From an uncultured Subdoligranulum sp. (GTDB taxonomy: Bacteria > Bacillota_A > Clostridia > Oscillospirales > Ruminococcaceae), in the NCBI GenBank assembly GCA_900772715.1, contig CAAGRN010000121.1:1-20825 (forward strand): a DNA stretch of 20,825 nt, in the 5' to 3' direction. The position numbers and the translations under genes are program-made. Below are positions 1 through 5,407 of this stretch, piece by piece. Each line of letters starts with the position of its first letter. Position 1 is the stretch's first letter. The notes beneath the pieces are model-generated. The model ran no database searches. It was not told the origin of the DNA and saw only the letters and a program-made list of their open reading frames with translations.

Positions 1-1
1 G

Positions 2-778
2 CTGACGGCGCAGGCGTACCGCCGGGCAGAGCTTGACACCCGGCAGGCGGGGCTGGTACTGTGCTTGGGGTGCTGCGCCGCGCCGGGGTTTGTGGTCGGC
101 TGCGTGGGCGGGCTGCTGCTGGGCAGTGCGCCCTTGGGGTGGGTGCTGTACGGCGCACAGCTGGCAGGCAATGCCGTTTCGGCGCTGGTCTGCCGCCCGC
201 TGCTGCCCCCGCCGGGCAAACGGCAGCGTCCTGCTGCCGGGGCGTGTGCCGATATCGGCGTGCCGCAGGCGGTGGGCGATGCGGTCAACAGCTGCCTGTC
301 GGTGTGCGGCAGTGTTGTGCTTTTCAGCGTAGTATCGCAGCTTTTGCGGGAACTTTGCCCGCTGCCCGCCTTGTATGCGGCGGTGCTTTCGGGCGCGCTG
401 GAGGTCAGTGCCGGGTGCGCAGAATTTGCCGCACTGGGCGGGGTGATTTCGGTGTACGGCTGCTGTGTGTGCCTGAGCGTACTCAGCGCATCGGTGTGGC
501 TGCAATTGGCAGCGCTTTTGCCGCGGGAAATATCCCTGCGTCCTCTTGCGCTTGGGCGCTGTGTGCAGGCGGCGGTCAGTTTGGGCATTGTGCGGCTCGC
601 GCTGGGGCTGCTGCCGGGTGCCGTGCCGGCGCTGGCGGGCGGTGCCAACCGGCTGGTGGTGATGGGACGTCTGCCGCCCGATGCCTTGGTTACAGGGGGA
701 TTGTTTTTGGCGGCGGTGCTTTACAAAGGGTACAAAACCTTATATAATAACAAGTATAATTCTGAAATAAATCGGTGA
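2..778 (+). CDS. YlbJ-like sporulation/nucleoside-recognition (Gate) membrane protein, C-terminal part
   Basis: The frame is open from the window edge to a TGA at 776-778, so the N-terminus lies outside. The visible 258 residues are very hydrophobic, with several Gly/Ala/Leu/Val membrane segments, and the stretch SGALEVSAGCAEF resembles the second half of YlbJ/Gate-domain permease-like proteins of endospore-forming Firmicutes. In Bacillus, YlbJ is a sporulation membrane protein affecting spore resistance; its transport substrate is not settled. The assignment rests on remembered family pattern and membrane topology, not alignment. The next gene begins 4 bases after the stop, suggesting co-transcription. 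An unrelated permease fragment is the alternative. Confidence 0.55.
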   Translation: MTAQAYRRAELDTRQAGLVLCLGCCAAPGFVVGCVGGLLLGSAPLGWVLYGAQLAGNAVSALVCRPLLPPPGKRQRPAAGACADIGVPQAVGDAVNSCLSVCGSVVLFSVVSQLLRELCPLPALYAAVLSGALEVSAGCAEFAALGGVISVYGCCVCLSVLSASVWLQLAALLPREISLRPLALGRCVQAAVSLGIVRLALGLLPGAVPALAGGANRLVVMGRLPPDALVTGGLFLAAVLYKGYKTLYNNKYNSEINR

Positions 779-782
779 AGCT

Positions 783-1004
783 ATGTTCAAAAAAACGTAT
801 TATGGGACCAACATCTCCCCTGCGTGCGCCTACTGCCTGCACGGCACCCCGGCGGCGGACCCCAAGATGATTTTGTGCAAAAATAAGGGCGTGGTATCGC
901 CCTATTACTGCTGCCGCAGGTTCAGCTATGACCCGCTGCTGCGCGTACCCCGCCGTCAGGTTTTGCCGGACCTTGACCCCAAAGACTTTTCGCTGGAGGA
1001 TTGA
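783..1004 (+). CDS. Small Cys-rich conserved hypothetical protein (possible zinc-binding)
   Basis: This 73-residue protein has an N-terminal CAYC pair, a further Cys in MILCKNKGVV and a CC pair before RRFSYDPLLR. That spacing suggests a small metal-binding knuckle. Similar short proteins with CxxC then C then CC, ending in a basic YDPL.R.P segment, are common hypotheticals in Oscillospiraceae. It starts 4 bases after the upstream stop and ends 3 bases before the next start, so it sits in a tight operon between two membrane-protein genes. No catalytic motif is visible and the function is unknown. Confidence 0.7.
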   Translation: MFKKTYYGTNISPACAYCLHGTPAADPKMILCKNKGVVSPYYCCRRFSYDPLLRVPRRQVLPDLDPKDFSLED

Positions 1005-1007
1005 CCG

Positions 1008-1862
1008 ATGCCCAAGGACAACAAAAAACAGCCCCTGCGCAGAGAAGCCCGACACCTGTGGAAGGAGAAACGCTCGGTGACGCTGGTGTATATTTTGCTG
1101 CGCACCTCGGTGGTGCTGGTGATGCTGGCGCAGATCTTCAACCGCAATTTTGAAAACGTGTTCCTTTGCGTGCTGACGCTGCTGCTGTTTATGATGCCCA
1201 GCGTTATGAAGCGCAAGCTGGACGTGGAGCTGCCCAACACGCTGGAGATCATCATTTTGCTGTTTATCTATGCGGCGGAAATTCTGGGGGAGATCGGCGC
1301 GTATTACGTCACCTTCCCCTATTGGGACACCGTGCTGCACACGCTGAACGGCTTTTTGTGCGCGGCAATCGGCTTTTCGCTGGTGGATATTCTGAACCGC
1401 AGCAGCAGCGAACGGTTCAACCTGTCGCCGCTGTATATGGCGATCGTGGCGTTCTGCTTCTCGATGACGGTCGGCGTCATTTGGGAATTTTTTGAGTGTA
1501 CGATGGATCAGCTGTTCTTTTTGGATATGCAAAAGGACACGGTGGTCAGCGCCATCGGCAGCATTATGCTGGACGCCCCCGGCGGCAACCACCCGGTGGT
1601 GATCAAAAATATAACGGATGTCATCATCGTGCAGGCGGACGGCACCCAGACCGCGCTGGGCTTGGGTGGGTATCTGGACATCGGCTTGCTGGACACGATG
1701 GAGGATCTGTTCGTGAATTTTATCGGCGCGCTGACCTTCTCGATCATCGGGTATTTTTATGTGAAGAGCCGCGGCGAAAATAAGTTTGCCAAGCGGTTCA
1801 TCCCGGTGGTAAACCAGGAAGCCAAGTCTGAGAGCGAAGCCCCCGCACAGCAGCCGGAATAA
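1008..1862 (+). CDS. DUF2238-like polytopic membrane protein
   Basis: The product has 284 residues with a basic N-terminus, about six predicted membrane segments and a charged, Glu/Pro-rich tail. The segment WDTVLHTLNGFLCAAIGFSL and the later TVGVIWEFFE fit the DUF2238 (YjdF-type) family, whose conserved WD, H and WEF residues lie at membrane boundaries. The biochemical role is not known. A soluble-looking insert of about 60 residues rich in D, N and G (around LDAPGGNHPVVIKNITD) sits between the last two membrane segments. It is the last gene of the left flank and is followed at once by a strong hairpin terminator and the left attachment site. Confidence 0.7.
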   Translation: MPKDNKKQPLRREARHLWKEKRSVTLVYILLRTSVVLVMLAQIFNRNFENVFLCVLTLLLFMMPSVMKRKLDVELPNTLEIIILLFIYAAEILGEIGAYYVTFPYWDTVLHTLNGFLCAAIGFSLVDILNRSSSERFNLSPLYMAIVAFCFSMTVGVIWEFFECTMDQLFFLDMQKDTVVSAIGSIMLDAPGGNHPVVIKNITDVIIVQADGTQTALGLGGYLDIGLLDTMEDLFVNFIGALTFSIIGYFYVKSRGENKFAKRFIPVVNQEAKSESEAPAQQPE

Positions 1863-1870
1863 AAAACAAC

Positions 1871-1913
1871 CCCCGCGCGGTTCCGATTTCGGAACCGTGC
1901 GGGGATTTCTTTT
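1871..1913. terminator. Bidirectional intrinsic terminator beside attL
   Basis: The arms at 1871-1885 and 1890-1904 form a 15-bp stem with one G-U pair and a 4-base loop. The + strand continues with a T-rich tail at 1906-1913; the - strand continues into TTGTTTTTT. It ends the 1008-1862 gene rightward. Before integration it would also have ended tRNA-Thr, whose old 3' half now lies next to it. Confidence 0.8.
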
Positions 1914-1959
1914 GGAGCTGGTGGCCGGACTTGAACCGGCGACCTGCTGATTACGAATC
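1912..1959. repeat. attL core: displaced 3' half of tRNA-Thr
   Basis: These 48 bases are identical to 16576-16623, the 3' part of tRNA-Thr(CGU) from the anticodon region through the encoded CCA. Immediately right of it the sequence departs from tRNA, so this copy lacks the 5' half and cannot fold as a tRNA. It marks the left end of the element. Confidence 0.92.
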
Positions 1960-2063
1960 GCCGTTTCTTCGCGTTGTGTCGTTAAATATCGTGCAATATT
2001 TTGCGGTATTATGACAATCTGTGTTAAGTGCTGTTTAGTCACTTTTAGTAGTTTTTAATAGAA

Positions 2064-2085
2064 TTATGCCCAAATTATGACCATT
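2064..2085 (+). repeat. Integrase/excisionase arm-type site, left copy
   Basis: This 22-bp sequence is identical, in the same orientation, to 16474-16495. It is itself two imperfect 11-bp direct repeats of the form TTATG-M-CCA-WW. A weaker related match (TTATGACAAT) lies at 2009-2018. In the circular form the two 22-mers would flank the 48-bp core on both sides, as arm-binding sites do for lambda- and Tn916-type recombinases. The role is inferred. Confidence 0.6.
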
Positions 2086-2108
2086 TTTGCAGTCCCATAA
2101 ATAGGAAA

Positions 2109-2132
2109 AGCGCCCCTTGCGGAGCGCTCGTG
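2109..2132 (-). terminator. Intrinsic terminator of the leftward tiny-gene operon
   Basis: On the - strand AGCGCTCC, loop GCAA and GGGGCGCT form an 8-bp stem with one G-U pair (2109-2128 on +), followed by TTTTCC. It lies just downstream of the leftward gene ending at 2142 and before attL, so it would stop that operon before the chromosome. Confidence 0.6.
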
Positions 2133-2141
2133 CTTTCCGGG

Positions 2142-2408
2142 TCACTTGATGGGGCAAACCTCGCGGATAAGGTCGATGCTTTTGGTGGCTGTCTGCTTGA
2201 TTTGAGGAATGTCGCTTGTGTGCTGCACTTGGCGGAGCGCTTTGATGTGACGCTTGTACTCTGCCCGGCTGCATTGCGGAATTTCGCGCCCAGCCTGCCC
2301 GTCCAAACGATTTAAGGCAATCAGTTCAATCACCATAAGGCGCTTGCCCTCTGGCGTTGCTTGGCGAAACAACTCCAGAAATTCCCGGTCCTCTTTTGCA
2401 ATAGTCAT
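2142..2408 (-). CDS. 88-aa element protein, unknown function
   Basis: This is the last gene of the leftward tiny-gene operon. The N-terminal half (KEDREFLELFRQATPEGKRL) looks helical and amphipathic, followed by a basic segment with SRAEYKRHIK; no catalytic motif is visible. It starts at ATG 2408, and the upstream open frame ends in TGA overlapping this ATG, implying translational coupling. An AGGGAG ribosome site lies about 9 bases upstream. I do not recognise the family. Its position directly inside attL is typical of accessory cargo in phages and satellites. Confidence 0.65.
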   Translation of the reverse strand: MTIAKEDREFLELFRQATPEGKRLMVIELIALNRLDGQAGREIPQCSRAEYKRHIKALRQVQHTSDIPQIKQTATKSIDLIREVCPIK

Positions 2409-2581
2409 TGTGCTATGCTCCCTTCGTAAAATTCATTAAGCCAGTAATCGCCGTAGCGGTACGAGATGATATAGCCGTTCGTGTTCTGCGCTGGCCCTAC
2501 CGGGACGGCGCAGCGGATAGTGACCGCACAGCCCGCGAGAAAGCCCCACGGGAGCGCGAGAACGGCAACAGCAAGAAAAAG
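2405..2581 (-). pseudogene. Open frame with N-terminal membrane/signal segment but no standard start codon
   Basis: The frame is open for 58 codons and ends in a TGA that overlaps the ATG of the next gene. It reads like a real small exported or membrane protein: a hydrophobic start (LFLAVAVLALPWGFLAG), a Cys, then a polar tail with YIISYRYGDYWLNEF. A TAG lies directly before the first codon at 2582-2584, and no ATG, GTG, TTG or CTG occurs in frame. Either the 5' end was lost by a small deletion or frameshift, or it is reached by recoding near the TTTTT run at 2576-2580. It is probably a broken gene. Confidence 0.4.
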
Positions 2582-2588
2582 CTACTCT

Positions 2589-2732
2589 CTATGGCAAAGC
2601 CTCTGTGTGCGTCCCGACGGGGCTTTGTGCGGCGTTCAGTTGGTCGATGATGTACCGGACTTGCTTGTCCGTAAGCGCCATGACATCTTTAACAACGCTA
2701 AGGCGCTGTTTCCAAAGTTCTTTATCTGTCAT
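2589..2732 (-). CDS. 47-aa element protein, unknown function
   Basis: The ORF starts at ATG 2732, overlapping the TGA of the preceding 44-aa gene (ATGA coupling), with AGGGGG about 10 bases upstream. The first 33 residues (MTDKELWKQRLSVVKDVMAL, then TDKQVRYIIDQLN) form a plausible two-helix amphipathic domain; the tail is polar. It is too short for database-style recognition by eye. The coupled starts and helix pattern support real coding in a phage-type tiny-gene operon. Confidence 0.55.
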   Translation of the reverse strand: MTDKELWKQRLSVVKDVMALTDKQVRYIIDQLNAAQSPVGTHTEALP

Positions 2733-2863
2733 TGCTCGGCTTCCCCCTGTTCAAGAATCATTTTTGTTGCCATACACCAAAGGATGTCCAACTGGACATC
2801 TGTGGCGACCTCCAGCAGACCCTGCAAGGCCGTGATATAGGCGGTGCGGTAATTTTTGTTCAT
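2729..2863 (-). CDS. 44-aa element protein, unknown function
   Basis: It starts at ATG 2863, with GGAGGG 10 bases upstream, and stops in a TGA overlapping the start of the next gene. The product is mostly helical by composition (TAYITALQGLLEVATDVQLD, then ILWCMATKMILEQ) with an acidic end. The start context and four-base overlap with the downstream gene argue that it is translated. No family is recognised. Confidence 0.55.
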   Translation of the reverse strand: MNKNYRTAYITALQGLLEVATDVQLDILWCMATKMILEQGEAEQ

Positions 2864-2918
2864 AAGCGTTTGACCCTCCCCAAAATGCCCGTATAGCCTG
2901 TTAGCGCAGCTGTAATTG

Positions 2919-3194
2919 TTAGGCGATGGAGAAGCGGCGGCTGGTGGTGGTCTTGGTGAAGCGGGCGGCGAGTTCCGGCGCAGCGGCTTTCAGCCCCTTG
3001 CTGTCCAGTCGGGTGCTGGTCACGGTCTGGTAACGTACCTTGTGGGTTCCTGCATCCATCGTGTCCACATCCCGGCGGGTCATTTCTTCGGTGATCAGGC
3101 GCTTCAGCTCGTCCATCTCGGCTTGTGCTGCTTCAATCAGCTGTTGGGCTTCCTTGTACTGCTCAACGAGGGATAAAATTTCGGTGCTGCTCAT
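2919..3194 (-). CDS. Phage-type 91-aa coiled-coil protein, unknown function
   Basis: The start is ATG 3194, preceded by AAAGGAG at the right distance; an upstream in-frame extension to 3221 would bury this ribosome site and is less likely. Residues 1-45 are a heptad-like helix rich in E, Q and A. The C-terminal half has VTSTRLDSKGLKAAAPELAA and ends TTTSRRFSIA. This combination (long helix, then TSTR.D, LK, P and a terminal RRF) recurs in uncharacterised proteins of Clostridia phages and integrative elements. No enzymatic role can be assigned; a recombination or DNA-end accessory role has no direct support here. Confidence 0.7.
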   Translation of the reverse strand: MSSTEILSLVEQYKEAQQLIEAAQAEMDELKRLITEEMTRRDVDTMDAGTHKVRYQTVTSTRLDSKGLKAAAPELAARFTKTTTSRRFSIA

Positions 3195-3204
3195 GGTATA
3201 CTCC

Positions 3205-3301
3205 TTTACTTTGTGGGGCAAACCATGTTATAATGGGCTTGCCCCTTTAGGTGGTGCGTCTCGCGGTGCTTTGGTCGGCTGTGCGGGGCGCTTTCTTCTT
3301 T
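3205..3301 (+). ncRNA. Candidate short rightward RNA unit 1 (weak)
   Basis: A rightward TTTACT (3205-3210), 18-bp spacer, TATAAT (3229-3234) overlaps the ribosome site of the leftward gene starting at 3194. About 20 bases later GCGTCTCG (3256-3263) can pair with CGGGGCGC (3284-3291) using two G-U pairs, followed by a TTTCTTCTTT tail. GGGGCAA and TTGCCCC also form an inverted repeat around the -10. The loop is long (20 nt), so this is the weakest member of the group. Confidence 0.25.
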
Positions 3302-3520
3302 CGTTGGGAATGAAGGTTCGCGGTGGCTCGGTGCTGTCCGCGCTCTGGGAGGTTCTTGCAGTCCTGTCCGCGTATTGTCTGGCGTTTCTGGTGGGCTTTC
3401 GCTTGACGTCCGCCTTGACCTTTCCCGACGTTGCGTTATAATAAAGATGTCAGCACGGCGGCGAACTCGCCGCGCTGGCGGGTTGTTTTTGGGTGTCGGT
3501 GCTTTGGAGAGGGCCGACAC
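3206..3520 (-). CDS. Doubtful 104-codon Arg/Pro/Ser-rich ORF
   Basis: This frame begins at GTG 3520, with no spaced ribosome site, and stops at a TAA touching the ribosome site of the next gene. The predicted product is low-complexity and rich in R, P, S and T, with no hydrophobic core. It also overlaps two candidate rightward RNA units. It fills an otherwise empty stretch of the leftward operon, so it is listed, but it may well be non-coding. Confidence 0.25.
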   Translation of the reverse strand: MSALSKAPTPKNNPPARRVRRRADIFIITQRRERSRRTSSESPPETPDNTRTGLQEPPRARTAPSHREPSFPTKEESAPHSRPKHRETHHLKGQAHYNMVCPTK

Positions 3521-3527
3521 CCTTTTT
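3415..3527 (+). ncRNA. Candidate short rightward RNA unit 2 with promoter and terminator
   Basis: TTGACC (3415-3420), 16-bp spacer and TATAAT (3437-3442) form a good sigma-70-type promoter. A GC-rich hairpin follows (CGGCG 3456-3460 with CGCCG 3468-3472). Then a perfect 9-bp stem, GGGTGTCGG 3491-3499 with CCGACACCC 3514-3522, is followed by TTTTT. A transcript of about 80 nt from near 3449 is expected. The T tract exists only on the + strand, so this terminator does not serve the leftward gene whose stop it touches (3526). The RNA would be antisense to the leftward tiny-gene mRNA. Confidence 0.45.
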
Positions 3528-3660
3528 ACTTGAGCAGGTCTGCCAAACGCTGGCGGAACTCTTCAATGGTCTTGCACTCGTTGGCGAGCATCAAGAGCCG
3601 AAGCCGTTCAGCCGTGCGGGTTTCCTGTACGAGCAGTTCGCTTACGCTGGGCGTTTTCAT
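3526..3660 (-). CDS. 44-aa first gene of leftward tiny-gene operon
   Basis: The ORF begins at ATG 3660 behind a GAAGAGGTG ribosome site and encodes a small, charged, helical protein (SVSELLVQETRTAERLRLLM, then IEEFRQRLADLLK). A strong leftward promoter (TTGAAT-17-TATAAT, 3763 to 3735) lies about 70 bases upstream, its spacer covered by a TTGCGCAA palindrome. The gene is therefore probably repressed together with the divergent RHH/RelBE operon. It is similar in size and helix content to phage regulatory peptides, but no family is recognised. Confidence 0.6.
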   Translation of the reverse strand: MKTPSVSELLVQETRTAERLRLLMLANECKTIEEFRQRLADLLK

Positions 3661-3734
3661 TTTCACCTCTTCCTTTCCGGACGCCTTGCGGCGGTTCGCT
3701 GTAGCTGCGGGGTGTTCCCGCTTGCTACGGTCTT

Positions 3735-3841
3735 ATTATATACCATTGCGCAAGTACATTCAATATGCAAATTGCACAAAGATATACACTTGCATAAGTA
3801 CAAATTGTACACTTGCGCAAGTACAGATTGCGTGCTATAAT
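3735..3841. promoter_or_regulatory. Divergent promoters with five palindromic operators
   Basis: The leftward promoter is TTGAAT (3763-3758), 17 bp, TATAAT (3740-3735). The rightward promoter is TTGCGC (3813-3818), 17 bp, TATAAT (3836-3841). Palindromes lie between and over them: TTGCGCAA (3746-3753), TGCAAATTGCA (3766-3776), ACTTGCATAAGT (3788-3799, near-perfect), GTACAAATTGTAC (3798-3810) and ACTTGCGCAAGT (3811-3822). The ACTTGCGCAAGT type overlaps the leftward spacer and the rightward -35, an ideal position to repress both. The RHH protein encoded just downstream is the natural candidate binder. Confidence 0.7.
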
Positions 3842-3862
3842 ATGTAAGAGGAGGTGTAACCA

Positions 3863-4054
3863 TTGGGAACAGCAAGAACAAAGGCGAATAACAAATGGAA
3901 CGCTAAAGCCTACGACCGTGTAAACCTCGTATTAAAGAAAGATACCAGCCCGACAAAGGATGAAGTACAGGCCGCTGCCGATGCAGAGGGTGTGAGCCTG
4001 AATGCGTATATTGTGGCGGCAATCAGCCAACAGCTAAACAAAGAGAAAACGTAA
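3863..4054 (+). CDS. Ribbon-helix-helix (Arc/CopG-like) DNA-binding protein
   Basis: The 63-residue product starts at TTG 3863, 8 bases after AGGAGG. Its layout fits the RHH fold: a strand (AYDRVNLVLKK), a first helix (KDEVQAAADAEG) and a second helix beginning SLNAYIVAAISQQL. RHH proteins bind as dimers to short palindromes and often autoregulate toxin-antitoxin operons. It lies 15 bases upstream of a RelB/RelE-type pair and directly behind the palindrome-rich divergent control region. Probable role: repressor of both divergent operons. It might alternatively belong to the antitoxin system itself. Confidence 0.75.
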   Translation: MGTARTKANNKWNAKAYDRVNLVLKKDTSPTKDEVQAAADAEGVSLNAYIVAAISQQLNKEKT

Positions 4055-4068
4055 AGGGGGGCGCTATT

Positions 4069-4290
4069 ATGAGTGAGAGAGAGCAGGCAAAGCAGATTAT
4101 TGATACCTTGCCAGATTACAAGATGCAGGCTATTTTGATGTTTCTGCGCGGCGTAGAGTTTGACGATGAACTAGAGGATGATCGTTTCTGTGAAAAGCTG
4201 GTTGACGATTATCTAAACGATGATTCGCCAGACAAGCACGAAAGCATCAGCCTGGAAGAGTTCGCGGCGCAGGAAGGTATTGCACTATGA
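4069..4290 (+). CDS. Type II antitoxin (RelB-like, acidic)
   Basis: The 73-residue, strongly acidic protein follows a GGGGGG-type ribosome site. The N-terminal part (AKQIIDTLPDYKMQAILMFL) is helical, and the C-terminus ends SLEEFAAQEGIAL, a pattern seen in antitoxins paired with RelE/ParE toxins in Clostridia. Its stop overlaps the toxin start by four bases (ATGA at 4287-4290), the usual coupling that keeps antitoxin in excess. It has no obvious DNA-binding domain of its own, which may be why an RHH protein is encoded just upstream. Confidence 0.75.
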   Translation: MSEREQAKQIIDTLPDYKMQAILMFLRGVEFDDELEDDRFCEKLVDDYLNDDSPDKHESISLEEFAAQEGIAL

Positions 4291-4541
4291 AATACCAAAT
4301 CAAGATTGAAAAGGACGCGCAAAAATTCCTTAAAAAGCTGCCGCGCCCGGATGAAACCAGAATCTTAAAGGCAATCGCCAAACTCCCCGATGAGGGAGAC
4401 CGAAAACAGATGAAAGGTCATCCGGGATTCTTTCGGCTGCGTGTGGGTGACTACCGCATTATCTACACGGTGGACAACGGGCAGTTGATTGTGCGGGTTG
4501 TGGATGCCGGAAATCGCGGGCAGATTTACAACAGATATTAA
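4287..4541 (+). CDS. RelE/ParE-superfamily toxin (probable mRNA interferase)
   Basis: The 84-residue protein has the family's typical length and pattern: AQKFLKKLPRPDETRILKAI at the N-terminus, then FFRLRVGDYRIIYTVDNGQL in the central sheet and VVDAGNRGQIYNRY at the end. Arg and Tyr residues at these places are where RelE-type toxins carry catalytic and mRNA-binding side chains. RelE toxins cleave mRNA at the ribosome, whereas ParE toxins act on gyrase; the RVGDYRIIY motif favours RelE/StbE type. It is translationally coupled to the antitoxin and followed by a strong terminator. In a mobile element it probably stabilises the element or blocks competing phages (inference). Confidence 0.85.
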   Translation: MKYQIKIEKDAQKFLKKLPRPDETRILKAIAKLPDEGDRKQMKGHPGFFRLRVGDYRIIYTVDNGQLIVRVVDAGNRGQIYNRY

Positions 4542-4550
4542 CGCTTATTC

Positions 4551-4578
4551 GGGAACGCTTCGGCGTTCCCCTTTTTTG
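4551..4578 (+). terminator. Intrinsic terminator of the TA operon
   Basis: A perfect 8-bp stem GGGAACGC / GCGTTCCC with a stable TTCG loop is followed by CTTTTTTG. It lies 10 bases after the toxin stop codon. Confidence 0.85.
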
Positions 4579-4747
4579 TAGAAACCGCCCGGCGGGCGTT
4601 GGAACTGTTTTTTGTAACCCCTGGTTTTCGGTTTCGGGAATCGGCTATACCCCTCCCCCCTATGAAGGCGACCCCCGGCCTTGTAACGTGGCAGCGACCT
4701 ATGAATATATACACCCCCCTCGACCGGAACTGAAAAATAACGCAGTA
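4579..4747. other. Non-coding stretch with C-rich blocks
   Basis: This gap between the TA terminator and the next promoter holds several C-runs on the + strand (for example ACCCCTCCCCCCTATG, then GACCCCCGG, then ACACCCCCCTCGACC) separated by about 20-40 bases. A 69-codon leftward frame over 4545-4754 is Arg/Gly/Tyr-rich, has no ribosome site and overlaps the terminator, so I do not call it. G/C-block regions occur beside phage terminase genes, and a cos/pac-like recognition region is one possibility without direct proof. Confidence 0.35.
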
Positions 4748-4776
4748 TTGACAAAAATAAAATTTTATGGTATACT
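4748..4776 (+). promoter_or_regulatory. Strong promoter for the second DUF6291 gene
   Basis: TTGACA (4748-4753), a 17-bp A/T-rich spacer and TATACT (4771-4776) form a near-consensus sigma-70-type promoter. The leader to the ATG at 4909 is about 125 nt. It contains a 26-codon open frame (4794-4874) without a clear ribosome site, which might be a leader peptide. Confidence 0.75.
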
Positions 4777-5160
4777 TAAACAGTTAAATACCTATGCTGC
4801 AGGAGAAATACACGTCAACGGACACGGCTTGCAAACTGTCTATCGACGATACCTCCGGCGACTTGCCGTTCTGATACTGCACAGCCCTGATACAAGGAGG
4901 TGCAGCCTATGGAACAGAAAGGTTTTTTCTGCTACAACAGCTGGCTAAAAGCACTTGAACCCTACGGAGATGCTGAGAAGGGTCGGATATGGACTACCTT
5001 GCTGGAATACAGCAACGGTTTGGCGATTGACGGGCATTCCAGCGGCAATGAAAGGTTCATCCTTCCTATGCTCTTAGACCAGATAGACCGTGATGCAGAA
5101 AAACGAGAACAATTTGCCGAAAAACAACGTGAAAACGGCAAAAAAGGCGGCAGACCGCCT

Positions 5161-5200
5161 AAACCCAAAGAAACCCAACAAAACCCAGAAAACCCAACGC
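5161..5200 (+). repeat. Four tandem 10-bp repeats (AAACCCAAnn) in the second DUF6291 gene
   Basis: Four consecutive 10-mers (AAACCCAAAG, AAACCCAACA, AAACCCAGAA, AACCCAACGC) lie in the hinge-coding part of the gene. Phage replication-initiator genes often carry their origin iterons inside the coding sequence, so these may be remains of an origin. A perfect CCCCCC-TTGC-GGGGGG hairpin follows at 5252-5267. A purely protein-level Lys/Pro-rich linker is the alternative explanation. Confidence 0.5.
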
Positions 5201-5350
5201 AAGCCAAAAAAGCCAAAGACAAGAACAAGAATAAAGATAATATCCCCCCTACCCCCCTTGCGGGGGGCGAGGGTGTGCCTTCTCGTTTTGTTCCCCCAAC
5301 GCCGCAGGAAGTCGATGCCTACTGTCGGGAACGAGCAAAACGACGTTGTG

Positions 5351-5380
5351 TTGACAAAATTGTCCACCGCGTGGTATGCT
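5351..5380 (+). promoter_or_regulatory. Promoter of the small-terminase-like gene
   Basis: TTGACA (5351-5356), an 18-bp spacer and TATGCT (5375-5380), with a TGG just before the -10, lie about 30 bases before the ATG at 5408. The promoter begins where DUF6291 homology stops, so it arrived with the downstream gene. Confidence 0.6.
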
Positions 5381-5407
5381 TAATGTGTGATGTGGGGGTG
5401 TGGATAT

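Noticed and set aside
1912..1986. Second tRNA-Thr at the left boundary
   Set aside because: Only the 3' 47 bases match; the 5' half is absent, so it is the displaced att copy.
690..2042. 450-codon leftward ORF over the left flank
   Set aside because: It is antisense to the convincing 1008-1862 membrane protein, crosses the terminator and attL, and is His/Gln/Arg-rich shadow sequence.
3310..3441. 43-codon rightward ORF with a hydrophobic helix
   Set aside because: There is no ribosome site at usable distance, it overlaps candidate RNA units, and an Arg/Pro-rich antisense strand makes hydrophobic shadows likely.
4545..4754. 69-codon leftward ORF
   Set aside because: It overlaps the TA terminator and a strong opposite promoter, has no ribosome site and is low-complexity Arg/Gly/Tyr.
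5252..5267. Perfect CCCCCC-TTGC-GGGGGG hairpin as a terminator or sRNA
   Set aside because: It lies inside the DUF6291 linker coding PPTPLAGGEG and has no T tract; it is noted only as a possible recombination-prone spot.
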